A DNA stretch of 64,000 nt from Sandaracinaceae bacterium (GCA_016706685.1 JADJJE010000005.1:296010-360009), one strand, 5' to 3'. Shown: positions 8,580 to 20,400, numbered from the stretch's first letter. Notes: a model not told the origin generated them from the sequence alone. Made by a program: numbers and translations.

Positions 8580-9161
8580 GTGACGCAGGAGGCGAAGGTC
8601 TTCGGCGCGGTGCTGTTGGAGCAACGTCGCGTCATGAAGCGCCTGGTGGGCGACACCGTCTTCGAGCGCGGGCTGAACGCCGTGACGCTGGAGCAGCGCG
8701 ACGAATACGACGCGCTCTCGCTGCTGGGCTGGTGCCGCGCGTCCACCGCCACGGCCGTCACGCGCGCGGTAGCGCAGGCGGCAGGGCGCACTCCGGCGGC
8801 GTTCGTGCGCGAGGTGGTGGTAGCGGGCTTCGGCACGGTGCTGCGCACGGTCTGGCGCATCCTCATGACCAACTCGTCGGACGAGGCCCTGGTGCGCCGC
8901 GCGGGCACGCTCTACTCGAAGACCGTAGACAAGGGCACGCTCACGGTGACTCAGCACGGCACCGGGCACGTGGTGCTGGACATCACCGGCTGGCCCGAGA
9001 TGGACGACCTCGACATCGTGGCGCTCACCGCCGGTGTGGAGGCAGCGCTCTTGGCCGCGGGTCGCAGCGGGGTGCGCACCACCAGCCAGCGCACGCCGGA
9101 GGGGGCACGCCTCACGGCGAAGACCGGCGCCCCGAGCGAGCGCCCGGTGAGCCTGGGCTGA
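8580..9161 (+). CDS. DUF2378 (TIGR02265)-like myxobacterial protein
   Basis: About 193 residues from a GTG at 8580; another GTG at 8529 would add 17 residues and neither has a strong Shine-Dalgarno. The protein is cytosolic, has no signal or membrane segment, and begins with KVFGAVLLEQRRVMKRLVGD, followed by helical sequence and a strand-rich C-terminal half with GHVVLDITGWPEMDD. The pattern resembles the roughly 190-residue DUF2378 family, largely found in Myxococcota and of unknown function. The match is by eye. It is divergent from the aldehyde dehydrogenase gene. Confidence 0.6.
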   Translation: MTQEAKVFGAVLLEQRRVMKRLVGDTVFERGLNAVTLEQRDEYDALSLLGWCRASTATAVTRAVAQAAGRTPAAFVREVVVAGFGTVLRTVWRILMTNSSDEALVRRAGTLYSKTVDKGTLTVTQHGTGHVVLDITGWPEMDDLDIVALTAGVEAALLAAGRSGVRTTSQRTPEGARLTAKTGAPSERPVSLG

Positions 9162-9232
9162 GCGCCGGCTCGGCAACGGGATCGTCACGCAGCCGCCACC
9201 GCCGTGTGGCAGCCGGCACGCAACCTCGCGGC

Positions 9233-10982
9233 ATGATGAACTTTCAGGTGCGTCTGCCCGCCGCGCTGGCCGCCCTCGCCGTGGTCGCCTCGCCCTTCAG
9301 CACCTCGGGCTGCGAGGAGCGCGTGATCCCCGTGACCCAGGCCAGCATGTGCCAGGCGCTCACGCTGCCGGCCGTGAACCCCGACCGGGGGCCCTACACG
9401 CTGCGCGGCTTCCCGCTCCTGCACCCCGAAGTCGACACCGAGGGGCTGGTGCACTTCCGGGCGCCGGCGGTGCTCACGGAGACGGAGCTGACGCTGCACA
9501 ACGGCGCCGGCACCCTGGTGCAGCGCATCCTGGTTTCCCCCGACGCGGCGCAAGTGGACGAGCGCCTGGGCCTGGTGCCGGCCTGCGGGCCCTTTGCCCA
9601 CGGCGTGGCGTCCGGTGACCCCGGCGCCGACCACGTGTACCTGTGGACGCGCGTCACACCCGCCGACGCAGCCAGCGCCGAGAGCGTGGACTACGAGGTG
9701 GCGACCACGCCCGACTTCTCGCCGTTGGTGGCCGAGGGCAGCGTGAGCGCCACGCCCGGGCGCCGACCACACCGTGCAGGTGCGCGTGGACGGCCTCGCG
9801 CCCGGCACCACCTACTACTACCGCTTCACCAGCGCCGACGGCGAGCGCTCCGAGCTGGGCCGCACACGCACCACGCCCGAGCCGGGCGCCGAGCGCGTGC
9901 GCCTGGCGGTGGTGTCGTGCAGCAGCATCTACTCGGGCTACTTCAACGCCTACGGGCGCATCGCCGAGCGCACCGACGTGGACGCGCTGGTGCACCTGGG
10001 CGACTACCTCTACGACTTCGTGGACGACGAGGAGCGCGTGCGCGTGCCCATGCCCGAGCCCGTGGTGCCCGACGACGTGGCCGGCTGGCGCGGGCGTCAC
10101 GCGTACTACCTGACAGACCCGAACCTGCGCGCCGCGCGGGCCTCGCTCCCCTGGGTGATGATCTGGGACAACCACGACCTCGAGCAGCGCGAAGCCGACT
10201 TCGGCGGCGGGGTGCAGGCCTTCCGCGAGTGGAACGCCATCACGCCTCCGGTGAGCGTGGACGCCCCCGAGATCGCCTACCGCCGCGTGCGCTTCGGAAG
10301 CCTGCTGGACCTCTTGATCACCGACGTGCTGCTCTTCCGCGAGGAGAGCCTGGTGCCCGGCAGCGACGAGGCCAGTATCCTGGGCGCCACCCAGTATGCG
10401 TGGCTCACCAGCCAGATCAGCGCTTCGGACTCGGCCTGGCGGGTCATCGGCTCCCAGAAGATCGTGGCGCCCATCGAGGGCTCGCTGGCGCTCCTGGGCG
10501 GCTCCACCTGGGACGCTTTCGAGGCCTCGCGCGCGCAGCTGTTCGGCTTCCTGGCGGACGGCGGCCATGACGACAACTTGTTCATCAGCGGCGACGCCCA
10601 CATCACGTTGGCCAGCGACCTGCCGGACCCGCGCCCGGGTGCCACCCCGTACAGCGCCACCACCGGCGCTGGCTCCATCGGCGTGGAGCTGATGCCCGGC
10701 AGCGTCAGCCGCGGCAACGTGGACGAGTCGGTCAACGGCTCACAGACGCTGGTGAACGCGATCGACCGCGGCGCGCGCGCCGCCAACCCGCAGTTCGCGT
10801 TCGTGGACTTGGTGCGCCACGGGTACGGCCTGCTCGACGTCACCGCCGAGCGCATCGTGGCCGAGCTCTGGTACTCGCCCATCCTCGAGCCGAGCGACAC
10901 CGAAGAGCTCGGCGGCACCCTCGAGGTGCAACGCGGCGCAAACCACTGGCAGCGCCCGGCCCCGATGGAACCCACCGAGTAG
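9233..10982 (+). pseudogene. PhoD-like metallophosphatase lipoprotein, interrupted by a 1-nt frameshift
   Basis: The first frame (from 9233) gives a lipoprotein signal with lipobox-like FSTSGC and the PhoD N-terminal domain signature FAHGVASGDP...YLWTRVTP, then runs out of homology after SVSATPG. The match continues one frame over with ADHTVQVRVDGLAPGTTYYYRF, a metallophosphoesterase domain (HLGDYLYDF, WDNHDLE, FISGDAHI) and a stop at 10982. Removing one G from the GGG at 9758-9760 restores one frame of about 582 residues. Intact, this would be an exported alkaline phosphatase/phosphodiesterase D. Whether the extra G is real or an assembly error is unresolved; codon use is normal on both sides. 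Confidence 0.82.
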
Positions 10983-10999
10983 CCCTTGCGCGAGCCACG

Positions 11000-11030
11000 A
11001 AAAAGCCCCCGGCGTCTCCGCCGAGGGCTG
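11000..11030 (-). terminator. Intrinsic terminator of groEL
   Basis: An 11-bp stem with one mismatch (11004-11014 with 11019-11029, loop TCTC) lies between convergent genes. Read on the minus strand, the stem is followed by TTTTT. It sits 31 bp past the groEL stop and may also stop transcription from the metallophosphatase on the plus strand. Confidence 0.8.
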
Positions 11031-11060
11031 CTTCGTTTCAGCACGGATGCCGAGCGGGGC

Positions 11061-12722
<1,662 letters not shown>

Positions 12723-12736
12723 GATTCAGTCTCTCC

Positions 12737-13024
12737 TCAGTCGAGAATCGCGAGAATGTCGGACTCGCGCATGATGATGTAGTCGTGTCCGTCGAGCTTC
12801 ACTTCGGTGCCCGAGTACTTGCCGAAGAGGACGCGGTCGCCCTTCTTCACGGTCAGGGGGCGGACCTTGCCGTCGTCGCCCACGGCACCATTCCCAACCG
12901 CCACGATCTTCGCCTCGATGGGCTTCTCCTTGGCGGTGTCGGGGATGATGATGCCTCCCTTGGTCTTCTTCTCTTCTTCCACGCGCTCTAGGAGCACGCG
13001 ATCCTGTAGGGGTCGGATCTTCAT
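12737..13024 (-). CDS. groES: Co-chaperonin GroES (10 kDa)
   Basis: 95 residues beginning MKIRPLQDRVLLERV, with the mobile loop KTKGGIIIPDT at about 21-31 and a normal C-terminus. The open frame runs further upstream but the family start is unambiguous. It forms a heptameric cap on GroEL. It is the first gene of the groESL operon. No complete CIRCE element (TTAGCACTC-N9-GAGTGCTAA) is seen upstream; a sigma70-like promoter candidate lies 73 bp away. Confidence 0.98.
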   Translation of the reverse strand: MKIRPLQDRVLLERVEEEKKTKGGIIIPDTAKEKPIEAKIVAVGNGAVGDDGKVRPLTVKKGDRVLFGKYSGTEVKLDGHDYIIMRESDILAILD

Positions 13025-13096
13025 CGCGGAGTCACCTCGGTTGAGTCGTTGTGCGCGGCAGAGGGCCCATGACCCAGCAGCCTGCGCGGGATGCCT

Positions 13097-13125
13097 CTGA
13101 TACGCATCTTGCGTCGCTTGGGCAA
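13097..13125 (-). promoter_or_regulatory. Candidate groESL promoter
   Basis: On the minus strand TTGCCC (13120-13125), a 17-bp spacer and TATCAG (13097-13102) give a plausible sigma70-like promoter about 65 bp upstream of groES. I see no clear sigma32-type or full CIRCE sequence. This is pattern matching only. Confidence 0.4.
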
Positions 13126-13241
13126 GGGGGATTGGGGAACTTTTTGGCACTCGCCACCCCCGACTGCTGCTTTTCGGCAGGTCTTCACCGCCCCCGCCCA
13201 AGCAGCGACGCCCGCTCCGACCCACGCCCCCGTCGAAGCAG

Positions 13242-13269
13242 CGACGGCGGCCCCTGAGGGCCGCCGTCG
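13242..13269. repeat. Perfect 12-bp hairpin upstream of groES
   Basis: CGACGGCGGCCC and its complement flank the loop CTGA. On the plus strand the stem is followed by an A-rich tract; on the minus strand it lies directly after the T-run of the tRNA-Arg terminator. It may be a second hairpin that backs up termination before the groESL promoter. Confidence 0.55.
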
Positions 13270-13313
13270 AAAAACAAAGAAAAAAGCCCCGGCGCGGGTA
13301 GCGCAAGGGCTTT
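13270..13313 (-). terminator. Intrinsic terminator after tRNA-Arg(ACG)
   Basis: The stem AAAGCCC (13283-13289) / GGGCTTT (13307-13313) encloses an inner GCGC/GCGC stem. On the minus strand it is followed by a long T-rich tract. It begins three bases after the tRNA CCA end and ends the minus-strand tRNA/tadA transcript. Confidence 0.75.
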
Positions 13314-13315
13314 GC

Positions 13316-13391
<76 letters not shown>

Positions 13392-13456
13392 AGCGAGGCG
13401 CGCACTCTAGTCGCCAAAACTCGCCGGTCAAGGAAAGTTGGCGCCTCTAGCGCACT

Positions 13457-13548
13457 TGGTGGAGAGGAAGGGATTCGAACCCTTGGTACCGTTTAACGGG
13501 TACGACCGCTTAGCAAGCGATTGCCTTCGACCACTCGGCCACCTCTCC
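13457..13548 (-). tRNA. tRNA-Ser(GCT)
   Basis: Class II tRNA with a long variable arm. Acceptor GGAGAGG/CCTCTCC, discriminator A, CCA encoded, anticodon GCT. It lies between tadA and tRNA-Arg(ACG). Confidence 0.95.
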
Positions 13549-13666
13549 AAAGAAACTTTTCAATGCCGTGCCGTCCGGAGACCGGCCGACAGGGACCGGT
13601 TCTTAGCCCCGCCCCCCCCGTGTGTCAATCCTTGTGCGGAGCCTGCGGCGAGATTCCCCGCGGGAT

Positions 13667-14152
13667 TCAGCGTTGGGCCGGCCGGTCGCCGCGCTGCTGG
13701 GCCCGCAGCGCACGAAAGAAGGCCGAGAGCTGCTCGGCGCACTCGCTGGCCAGCACTCCCCCCACGCCCTCGAAGCGGTGGTTCAGGCGCGGGTCGTCGC
13801 CCAGTTGGTAGAGCGTGCGGGTGGCGCCCGCCTTCGGGTCGTCGGCCCCCCAGACCACGCGCTGCACCCGCCCGTTGACCATGGCGCCCGCGCACATGGG
13901 GCAGGGCTCGAGGGTCACGTACATGCACACGTCGTCCAGCCGAAACGTGCCGAGCCGCGCCGCCGCCGCCCGCAGCGCGATGAGCTCCGCGTGCGCCGTG
14001 GGGTCTTGGCTGCGCTCGCGCAGGTTGCGACCCACCGCGATGATCTCGCCCGCGCGCACGGCCACCGCCCCCACGGGGACCTCCCCCTGCTGGGCGGCCA
14101 GCGTGGCCTGCGCCATGGCGGCGCGCATGAAGTCTTCGTCGGTGGGGCTCAT
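13667..14152 (-). CDS. tadA: tRNA-specific adenosine deaminase
   Basis: 161-residue zinc deaminase that converts A34 to inosine in tRNA-Arg(ACG). Zinc ligands and catalytic Glu are intact: HAE at 54-56 and PCPMCAG with Cys84 and Cys87. The start MSPTDEDFMRAAM is chosen by family length; the open frame extends upstream with low-complexity sequence. It is on the same strand as tRNA-Ser(GCT) and its own substrate tRNA-Arg(ACG) downstream, and follows arfB and SRP RNA. A tadA-SRP RNA neighbourhood is also known in Bacillus. Confidence 0.95.
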   Translation of the reverse strand: MSPTDEDFMRAAMAQATLAAQQGEVPVGAVAVRAGEIIAVGRNLRERSQDPTAHAELIALRAAAARLGTFRLDDVCMYVTLEPCPMCAGAMVNGRVQRVVWGADDPKAGATRTLYQLGDDPRLNHRFEGVGGVLASECAEQLSAFFRALRAQQRGDRPAQR

Positions 14153-14272
14153 GGTCGGGGGGGCTGCGAGGGGTCGCGAGAGCGGGGATAGCAGGAAACC
14201 GGCCGGGGGTGGAAGGCCGTCGCCCCGTCGTGGCAGCTGGCCACCGGGCGACACCGGCCCAACCCGCGTCGG

Positions 14273-14704
14273 CTAGTCTTCCCCGCCCTGCACCTTGCCG
14301 CGCCCCCGCTTCACCTCCGAGCGCTGGCTCTTGCCCTCGAGCCGGCGGCGCACCGCGCCCTTGCTGGGCTTGGTGGGCCTGCGCCGCTTGGGCACGTGCA
14401 GCGCCGACACCACCAGCTGCCGGAGGCGTTCGCGCGCGTCCTCCAGGTTGCGCTGCTGGCTGCGCGTCACGTCGCTCACGATCCGGATGGACCCATCTTG
14501 CCCTAGCCGCTGGCCCGCCAGCCCCTCGAGCCGCAGCCGCACTGGCCCAGGCAGCTCTGCCGCGTCCAGATCGAGCCGCAGCTCCACCTTGGTGGAGACC
14601 TTGTTCACGTTCTGCCCGCCGGGACCGCTCGCACGGGCCGCCGTCCAGGAGAGACTAGCTCCAGGCAGCGTAATGCGCGCATCGACGACGAGATCTTCGG
14701 ACAT
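14273..14704 (-). CDS. arfB: Alternative ribosome-rescue factor ArfB (YaeJ)
   Basis: 143 residues. It has the peptidyl-tRNA hydrolysis motif GGQ (29-31, in SGPGGQNVNK) without a stop-codon recognition domain. The basic C-terminal tail (KRRRPTKPSKGAVRRRLEGK) would sit in the empty mRNA channel of stalled ribosomes, as in E. coli YaeJ. Length and order match the family. It lies between SRP RNA and tadA in a translation-related cluster, 120 bp upstream of tadA. Confidence 0.94.
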   Translation of the reverse strand: MSEDLVVDARITLPGASLSWTAARASGPGGQNVNKVSTKVELRLDLDAAELPGPVRLRLEGLAGQRLGQDGSIRIVSDVTRSQQRNLEDARERLRQLVVSALHVPKRRRPTKPSKGAVRRRLEGKSQRSEVKRGRGKVQGGED

Positions 14705-14778
14705 GACCCGCCGGACCCTAGGGCACCCAGCCCGAAACCGCCAGACCCGGTCACGGACTCCGACCCCGGAATTAAAAG

Positions 14779-14861
<83 letters not shown>

Positions 14862-14943
14862 AGAGGGTGTCCGAAGACGAACACCCAAGTAGCACGAAGG
14901 TTGCCGCGGGCACACCCTTATAACGAAGGTGGCGTCGCGGACC

Positions 14944-15033
14944 TGGCGGAGAGGAAGGGATTCGAACCCCCGGTGCCCTCGCGGGCACACACGATTTCCA
15001 GTCGTGCACCTTCGACCGCTCGGTCACCTCTCC
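14944..15033 (-). tRNA. tRNA-Ser(GGA)
   Basis: Class II tRNA on the minus strand with a long variable arm. Acceptor GGAGAGG/CCTCTCC, discriminator G, CCA encoded, anticodon GGA in the loop CTGGAAA. Confidence 0.95.
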
Positions 15034-15133
15034 AGGGTGAGAGGCGTGAGCCTCTCTCAGGCTTGATCAGTCCACCTGCGCGCAGGACGCGCGGGCGAAA
15101 CTCAGAAGTTCAAAGACCAACCACACCAGACCT

Positions 15134-15223
15134 TGGAGGAGAGCAAGGGATTCGAACCCTTGGTACCGTTCCCGGTACACTTGATTTCGAATCAAGCTCC
15201 TTTGACCGCTCGGACAGCTCTCC
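15134..15223 (-). tRNA. tRNA-Ser(CGA)
   Basis: Class II tRNA on the minus strand. Acceptor GGAGAGC/GCTCTCC, anticodon CGA in the loop TTCGAAA, CCA encoded. The discriminator base is T, unlike the A and G of the other two serine tRNAs in this cluster. Confidence 0.94.
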
Positions 15224-15253
15224 GCGGCCGGGACCCTAGCAAAAGGATCCCCC

Positions 15254-15275
15254 GTGTCAACAGCGAGCATGACAC
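15254..15275. promoter_or_regulatory. Inverted repeat GTGTCA-N10-TGACAC upstream of epimerase gene
   Basis: Perfect 6-bp arms at 15254-15259 and 15270-15275 lie 36 bp upstream of the epimerase start and 30 bp upstream of the divergent tRNA-Ser(CGA). The position fits an operator. No regulator gene is adjacent. Confidence 0.35.
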
Positions 15276-15311
15276 TTGCTACGCGTGCCCCGAAGGCGGT
15301 AGGAGCACGGG

Positions 15312-16358
15312 ATGCGCGTGTTCTTGACGGGGGCCACCGGACAGGTCGGCCAGGCGGTGCTGCGGCGGCTCGAGGCCGAGGGCGTGGACGTGCACGCCCT
15401 CACGCGCGGGCCGCTGCCCATCGACGGCGCCCACGTGCGCTGGTTTGCTGGCGACCTGGGCGACCCCGAAGCCATGGCCAAAGCGGCCGCCGGCTGCGAC
15501 GTGGCGGTGCACGCCGCGCGCGAGTGCGCGCACGACGCGGGCCTCGAGGTGCTGGGCTGGATCAACGTGGCCGGCACCGAGAACGCGCTCAAGGCGGCGC
15601 GCCACGCGGGCGTGAAGCGCTTCGTGCACGTGGGCTGCGTGGACGTGACCCTGGCCAACCACGACCGCGTGAACTGGAACGAAGACAAGGCCCTGGGCCA
15701 CCGGCCGCGGGCCGCGCACGCTCGCGCCGAGCTCGAAGCCGAAGAGCTGGTCATTGGCCTCGGCGACGCGAAGATGTCCACCGTGGTGCTGCGCGCGGCC
15801 ACGGTGTGGGGGCCAGACGACCGCTGGCTGCTGCCGCGCCTGGTGCGGGAAGCCCGCGCGGGCGGGGTGCGCTTGGTGGGCCGCGGCGAGAACCTGGTGG
15901 CCACCTGCCACGTGGACAACCTGGCGGAGGCGGTGCTGCTCTCCGCCCAGCGCGCGGGGGCTGCGGGCTCGCTCTACCACGTGACCGATGACGAGATGAC
16001 GCTGGCGCGCGACTTCTACGCGGGGCTCTGCCAGGCGCTGGGGCTGCCGGCGCCACGCACCGGGTCCGGCGTTGGGTTTGCTTCGCTGAAGGCGCGGCTG
16101 GGGGTGGGTGGGCTGAGCCTGAACGACGTCATCCACCGCGGTCGCAGCACGTCGTTCGACGTGTCGCCGGCCCGGGAGCACCTGGGCTACGCGCCGCGCG
16201 TCACGGTGGACGAGGGGCTGGCCGCGCTCGCACAGGCGGTGACCAAGCGAGGCGGCGCCGACGCCATCTTGGCCGACGCGCGCAAGGCCCCTGCAGCGGA
16301 CGCCATCGCGACCCAGGTGCGGAGGGCGAACGAAAGCGGCGCGGCCACGGCCATGTGA
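15312..16358 (+). CDS. NAD(P)-dependent epimerase/dehydratase family protein
   Basis: 348 residues of the extended SDR type. The Rossmann motif GATGQVG (7-13) binds NAD(P). Further motifs include AGDLGDP, VHVGCVDV and, later, ATVWGPDDRW and the strand/turn VATCHVDNLAEAVLL typical of the family's substrate-domain boundary. The usual catalytic YxxxK is not obvious, since the expected region reads NWNEDKALG. It may have changed activity or act like 3-beta-HSD/hopanoid-type family members. It is the only plus-strand gene between the tRNA cluster and the next minus-strand lipoprotein. Confidence 0.82.
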   Translation: MRVFLTGATGQVGQAVLRRLEAEGVDVHALTRGPLPIDGAHVRWFAGDLGDPEAMAKAAAGCDVAVHAARECAHDAGLEVLGWINVAGTENALKAARHAGVKRFVHVGCVDVTLANHDRVNWNEDKALGHRPRAAHARAELEAEELVIGLGDAKMSTVVLRAATVWGPDDRWLLPRLVREARAGGVRLVGRGENLVATCHVDNLAEAVLLSAQRAGAAGSLYHVTDDEMTLARDFYAGLCQALGLPAPRTGSGVGFASLKARLGVGGLSLNDVIHRGRSTSFDVSPAREHLGYAPRVTVDEGLAALAQAVTKRGGADAILADARKAPAADAIATQVRRANESGAATAM

Positions 16359-16386
16359 GCGCTGGCAGGGCGCGGGGACAGGAGCG

Positions 16387-17400
16387 CTACAGGATGGGCG
16401 TGCCCATGAGGTTCGCGGTGCCACCGCCCGGCGTGACCAGGAATTGGTCCGCCACCAGGTACTCGACGCCGCCCCAGCTCACGAAGCGGATGAAGGCCTC
16501 GCCGGGGACGGTCATCCCGCCCAGCAGCGACGCCGTGTCCGCGAGGGCGGCGTCCGTCAGCGCGGCCCCGTCCGACGAGGGGCCCAAGGGGTGAACGCTG
16601 CCGCCGCGTCGGTCCAGCAGGAGCAGGGCGCGGTGGATGTAGTCACCCTCTTCGGCCACCGCGGACAGCAGCACCCAGCTCCCTGACGGCGAGCTCTGTT
16701 CCTCCTCGAAGCCACCCGCGATGGGCCGGCGGGTTCCATCGGGTGCCACGATGTGCCCTTCCTCCACCCGATGACCGCGCACCGGCGGCGGAGCCGGGCG
16801 CCGGGGCAGCGCGCCACAGTCGAAAGGCTCTTCCCGCGGCTCACCGCACTGGAGGACACGGGACTCGACGCGTCCGTCGGCGAGCCACACCCGTTGATGC
16901 ACGGCCACGTCCATCATGTTCGCGTTGCGGTCTTGACGCCTCACGCAGAGCGCGTCGCCCGACGCGTTCATGCGGAAGTCGAAGGCGCTCTGCACGGTGA
17001 GCGGCAGCAAGTGCACCTGTGCTTGCTCACAGTCGAGCCCCGGCACGGGATCGAGCAGCGCCACGCGCTGGGCGCTCCCGTCACGGAGCGACACGCGCAC
17101 CAGCGCCGTCTCGGTGATCACATCATCCTCGTCCCCGAGGGCCTCGTGCTGGCCGCCCGTGATCGCGAAGACGTCCTCGCCGTGGCGAACGGCCGCCTGT
17201 ACGGGTGCGGACAGCAACCGGCGCACGGGCTCACCCGTTAGCGTGACCTCCATCACCCCCATATTGCCGTGAACCAGGACCGTGGATGGGTCGGCCTGCG
17301 TCAGGGAGTCGTCGCGTCCTTCCGCCTGCGCTCCTGGCTGCTGAGAGCCACAGGAGATCACCAACCCGGACGCAAGCAGACTCATGAGGTGACAACGCAT
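16387..17400 (-). CDS. Lipoprotein, beta-propeller-like, unknown function
   Basis: 337 residues from the ATG at 17400. The start is supported by a short lipoprotein signal with lipobox VISC (Cys17); longer starts would bury it. The mature protein has repeated strand-turn units with Trp/Asp (for example GNMGVMEVTLTG, ALVRVSLRDG, IVAPDGTRRP), like a WD40/TolB-type propeller fold. Several Cys could form disulfides. It probably faces the periplasm. Divergent by 89 bp from the giant membrane-protein gene and convergent with the epimerase. No function is assigned. Confidence 0.7.
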   Translation of the reverse strand: MRCHLMSLLASGLVISCGSQQPGAQAEGRDDSLTQADPSTVLVHGNMGVMEVTLTGEPVRRLLSAPVQAAVRHGEDVFAITGGQHEALGDEDDVITETALVRVSLRDGSAQRVALLDPVPGLDCEQAQVHLLPLTVQSAFDFRMNASGDALCVRRQDRNANMMDVAVHQRVWLADGRVESRVLQCGEPREEPFDCGALPRRPAPPPVRGHRVEEGHIVAPDGTRRPIAGGFEEEQSSPSGSWVLLSAVAEEGDYIHRALLLLDRRGGSVHPLGPSSDGAALTDAALADTASLLGGMTVPGEAFIRFVSWGGVEYLVADQFLVTPGGGTANLMGTPIL

Positions 17401-17489
17401 GGAGGCGAAGTACCGCAGCGCCGACGAGCTGGGAAGCGTCTTCGCCTCAAACCCAAGGCGCGGGCGCCGCAGGGTGTACCATCCTGCGC

Positions 17490-20400
17490 ATGCGCCGCTC
17501 ACTCTCGTTGGTCGCCCTCGGGCTGTCTCTCTCCGTGCTGGGGGTCAGCGCGGCCAGCGCTCAGCAGCCCCCGGTGCCCGTACCCGAGGTGCTGACCCCC
17601 TGGGTGCCCTGGGTGCTGGCCGACGCCCCGCTCTACGGCTGCACCCTGGCCACGGCCGCGACCGACTCGGACCGCACGCGCGACCCCATCTGCGTGTGGC
17701 CCGGTGAGCTGCGCATCGAGGTGGGCGAGGGTGGCGCCACGTTCACGCTGCTGGGCTCGAGCGACCGGCGGCACGCCTTTGCGCTCCCGGGCAGCGAGCG
17801 CATCCAGCCCGTGGACGTGCGCTTGGACGGGCGCCCGGCGGTGGTGCTGACCGAGGGTGGTCAGTCGCTGGTGTGGGTGGACGCGGGCGAGCACCGCATC
17901 GAGGGCCGCTTCAGCTGGACCACGCCGCCCGAGACCTTGAGCGTGCCGAGCGAGGTGGCGCGCGTGCTGCTGGTGGAAGACGGCGTGAGCAGCGTGGCGA
18001 ACCGCGGCACCAACGGCGAGGTGTGGCTGCGCGCGCGCGAGAGCGAGACGCTGGGCGAGGACCGCGTGACGCTCGAGGTGCATCGGCGCCTGGACGACGG
18101 CTCACCCGTCACGCTCACCACGCGCATCGTGGTGCGTGCTGCGGGGCGCGCGCGCGAGCTGGCCCTGGGCGACATACTCCCAGACGGCGCCGTGCCCATC
18201 GAGGTGACCGCCGACCTTCCGGTGCGCCTGATGGCCAGCGGCGAGCTCAGCCTGCAGCTGCGCGCGGGGGAGTTCACGGTGATGGTGACCGCGCTGGTGG
18301 CCAACCCCGAGACCACCTATCGGCGCCCAGCGCTCGAGCTGCCGTGGCCCGCGCAAGAGGTCTGGGTGTGGGTGCCCAACGAGAGCTTCCGCCAAGTGGA
18401 GATCAGCGGCGCGGACGGCATCGACCCGGCGCGCACCTCGCTGCCGGACGACTGGCGCAGCTACTCGGCCTACCTGGTGGGGAGCGAGAGCACGTTCACG
18501 CTGAGCACCACGCGCCGCGGAGAGCCCACGCCCCCGCCCAACGAGCTCGAGGTGAGTCGCACGGCGTGGCTGGACGTGAACGGCACGGGCTATTCGGTGC
18601 AGGACCACGTGTCGTTCCAGATGCACAGCGCGCATCGGCTCGAGCTGAGTGAGGGCACGCTCGGCCGCGTGAGCCTGGCGGGCAGCGACCAGCTGATCAC
18701 GCTGGCCACCGAGGACGGACGCCCTGGTGTGGAGCTGCGCGCCACGCAGTCAGCGCTCACCGCCGAGTGGCGCGTGGAGTCTGGCCACGCGTCGCTGCCG
18801 GCGGTGGGCTGGTCCGAGGACGCGCAGTCGTCCACCACCACGCTGAACCTGCCGCCGGGCTGGGAGCTGATCCACGCAGGCAGCGTGGACCGCGCGCCGG
18901 GCACGTGGGTGGAGCGCTGGACGCTGCTGGGGTTCTTCGCGCTGCTGCTGATCACCGCCGCCGTGGGGCGCGTCCTCGGCTGGCAGGCCGGCGCAGTGGC
19001 GTTCGTGGGCGTGGGCCTGGCGCTGCACATCGATGAGGCGCCCCGCTGGATATGGCTGACGCTGGCGGTGTTCTTGGCGGTGCATCGCGCGCTCGACGGC
19101 CGCCGCTTCGAGCGCTGGCTGCGCTGGGGCTACCTGGCCGTGATGGTGGCGGCCGTTGTGATGGTGGTGTTGTTCGCGGGCTCGGAAGTGAAGAACGCGC
19201 TCTACCCGCAGCTGGCGCCCGCGCAGGGCTATGCGTCGTCCGCGGGTGGCGAGGTGTGGGACTTGGATGAACGCGAGTCGGGGGGATCGGGCGCGGACTC
19301 GTTTGCACCCGCTGCGGTGGCCCCTAGCGAAGCCCCCGCGGCAGAGATCGAATTCCGAAGCGAGGAACACAGCCGAAGCCGTGGCATCGACGACCTCCTC
19401 GGGGGCAGCGGGTCTTCCTCGCCCTCCGGACGCATGGACTACGGTTCGAATTCGATGTGGCTGGACCCGAGCGCCGTGGTGCAGACCGGCTTCGGCGTGC
19501 CCACCTGGAGCTGGAGCAGCTACACGCTGGCGTTCGACGGCCCCGTGTCGCGCGAGCACCGCATCGACCTGATGCTGAGCCCGCCCTGGCTCACGCGGTT
19601 GGTCGCGCTCCTGCGGGCGGTGCTGGCGCTCGCGCTGTTGGCCTTGGTGGTGCGTCTGCGACCGCAGGCGCCCAGCACGCCGAGTGACGAAGGAGCCCCG
19701 AACGCACCCGAAAGCCCCGTGAGTGAAGCCTCGCCCACGCCGGCAACCGTAGGCGCCGTGGCAGCCGTGGCGGTGCTGCTCATGCTGGGCGCGAGCGCAT
19801 GGGCGACCCCCGCGCGTGCCCAGACGCCCTCCCCCGAGCTGCTGGGCGAGCTGCGCACGCGCCTCACGCAACCGCCCCCGTGCGAGCGCTGCGCCGACGC
19901 CAACCGCCTCACCATTCGCATCGAGGGCGACACGCTGATCGCCGAGCTCGAGGTGAGCGCGGCCGCCAACGCGTCCTATCCGCTGCCTGGCCCGAGCGGC
20001 ACCTGGGCTCCCTCGCTGGTCACGCTCGACGGCCGGGCCACCAACGCCGTGGTGCGCCTGCCGAGCGGCTTCCTGCACGCGCGCGTCCCCGAAGGCGTGC
20101 ACGTGCTGCGCATGGAGGGCCCGCTCGCGGGGCGCGACGCCATCACGCTCGCGTTCGGTCGTGTGCCGCGCACGCTCAGCGTGTCGGCCGAGGGCTGGGA
20201 GGTGGACGGCCTGTCCGCCGAGACGAGCGCCCCCGAGTCCATCCAGCTGCGCCGCCTGTTGGTCACCCAGCCTGGTGCTGATGCCGCGATTCGTGCGGAC
20301 CTGCCGACGTGGCTCGAGATCGAGCGGCGCCTCGACATCGGGGTGCGCTGGACGCTGACGTCCACCGTGCGCCGCCGCTCGCCAGCGAACGCGCCGGCCG

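Noticed and set aside
13140..13160. Possible CIRCE half-site (ttggcactc) upstream of groES
   Set aside because: Only one half resembles TTAGCACTC and no GAGTGCTAA partner is found nine bases away.
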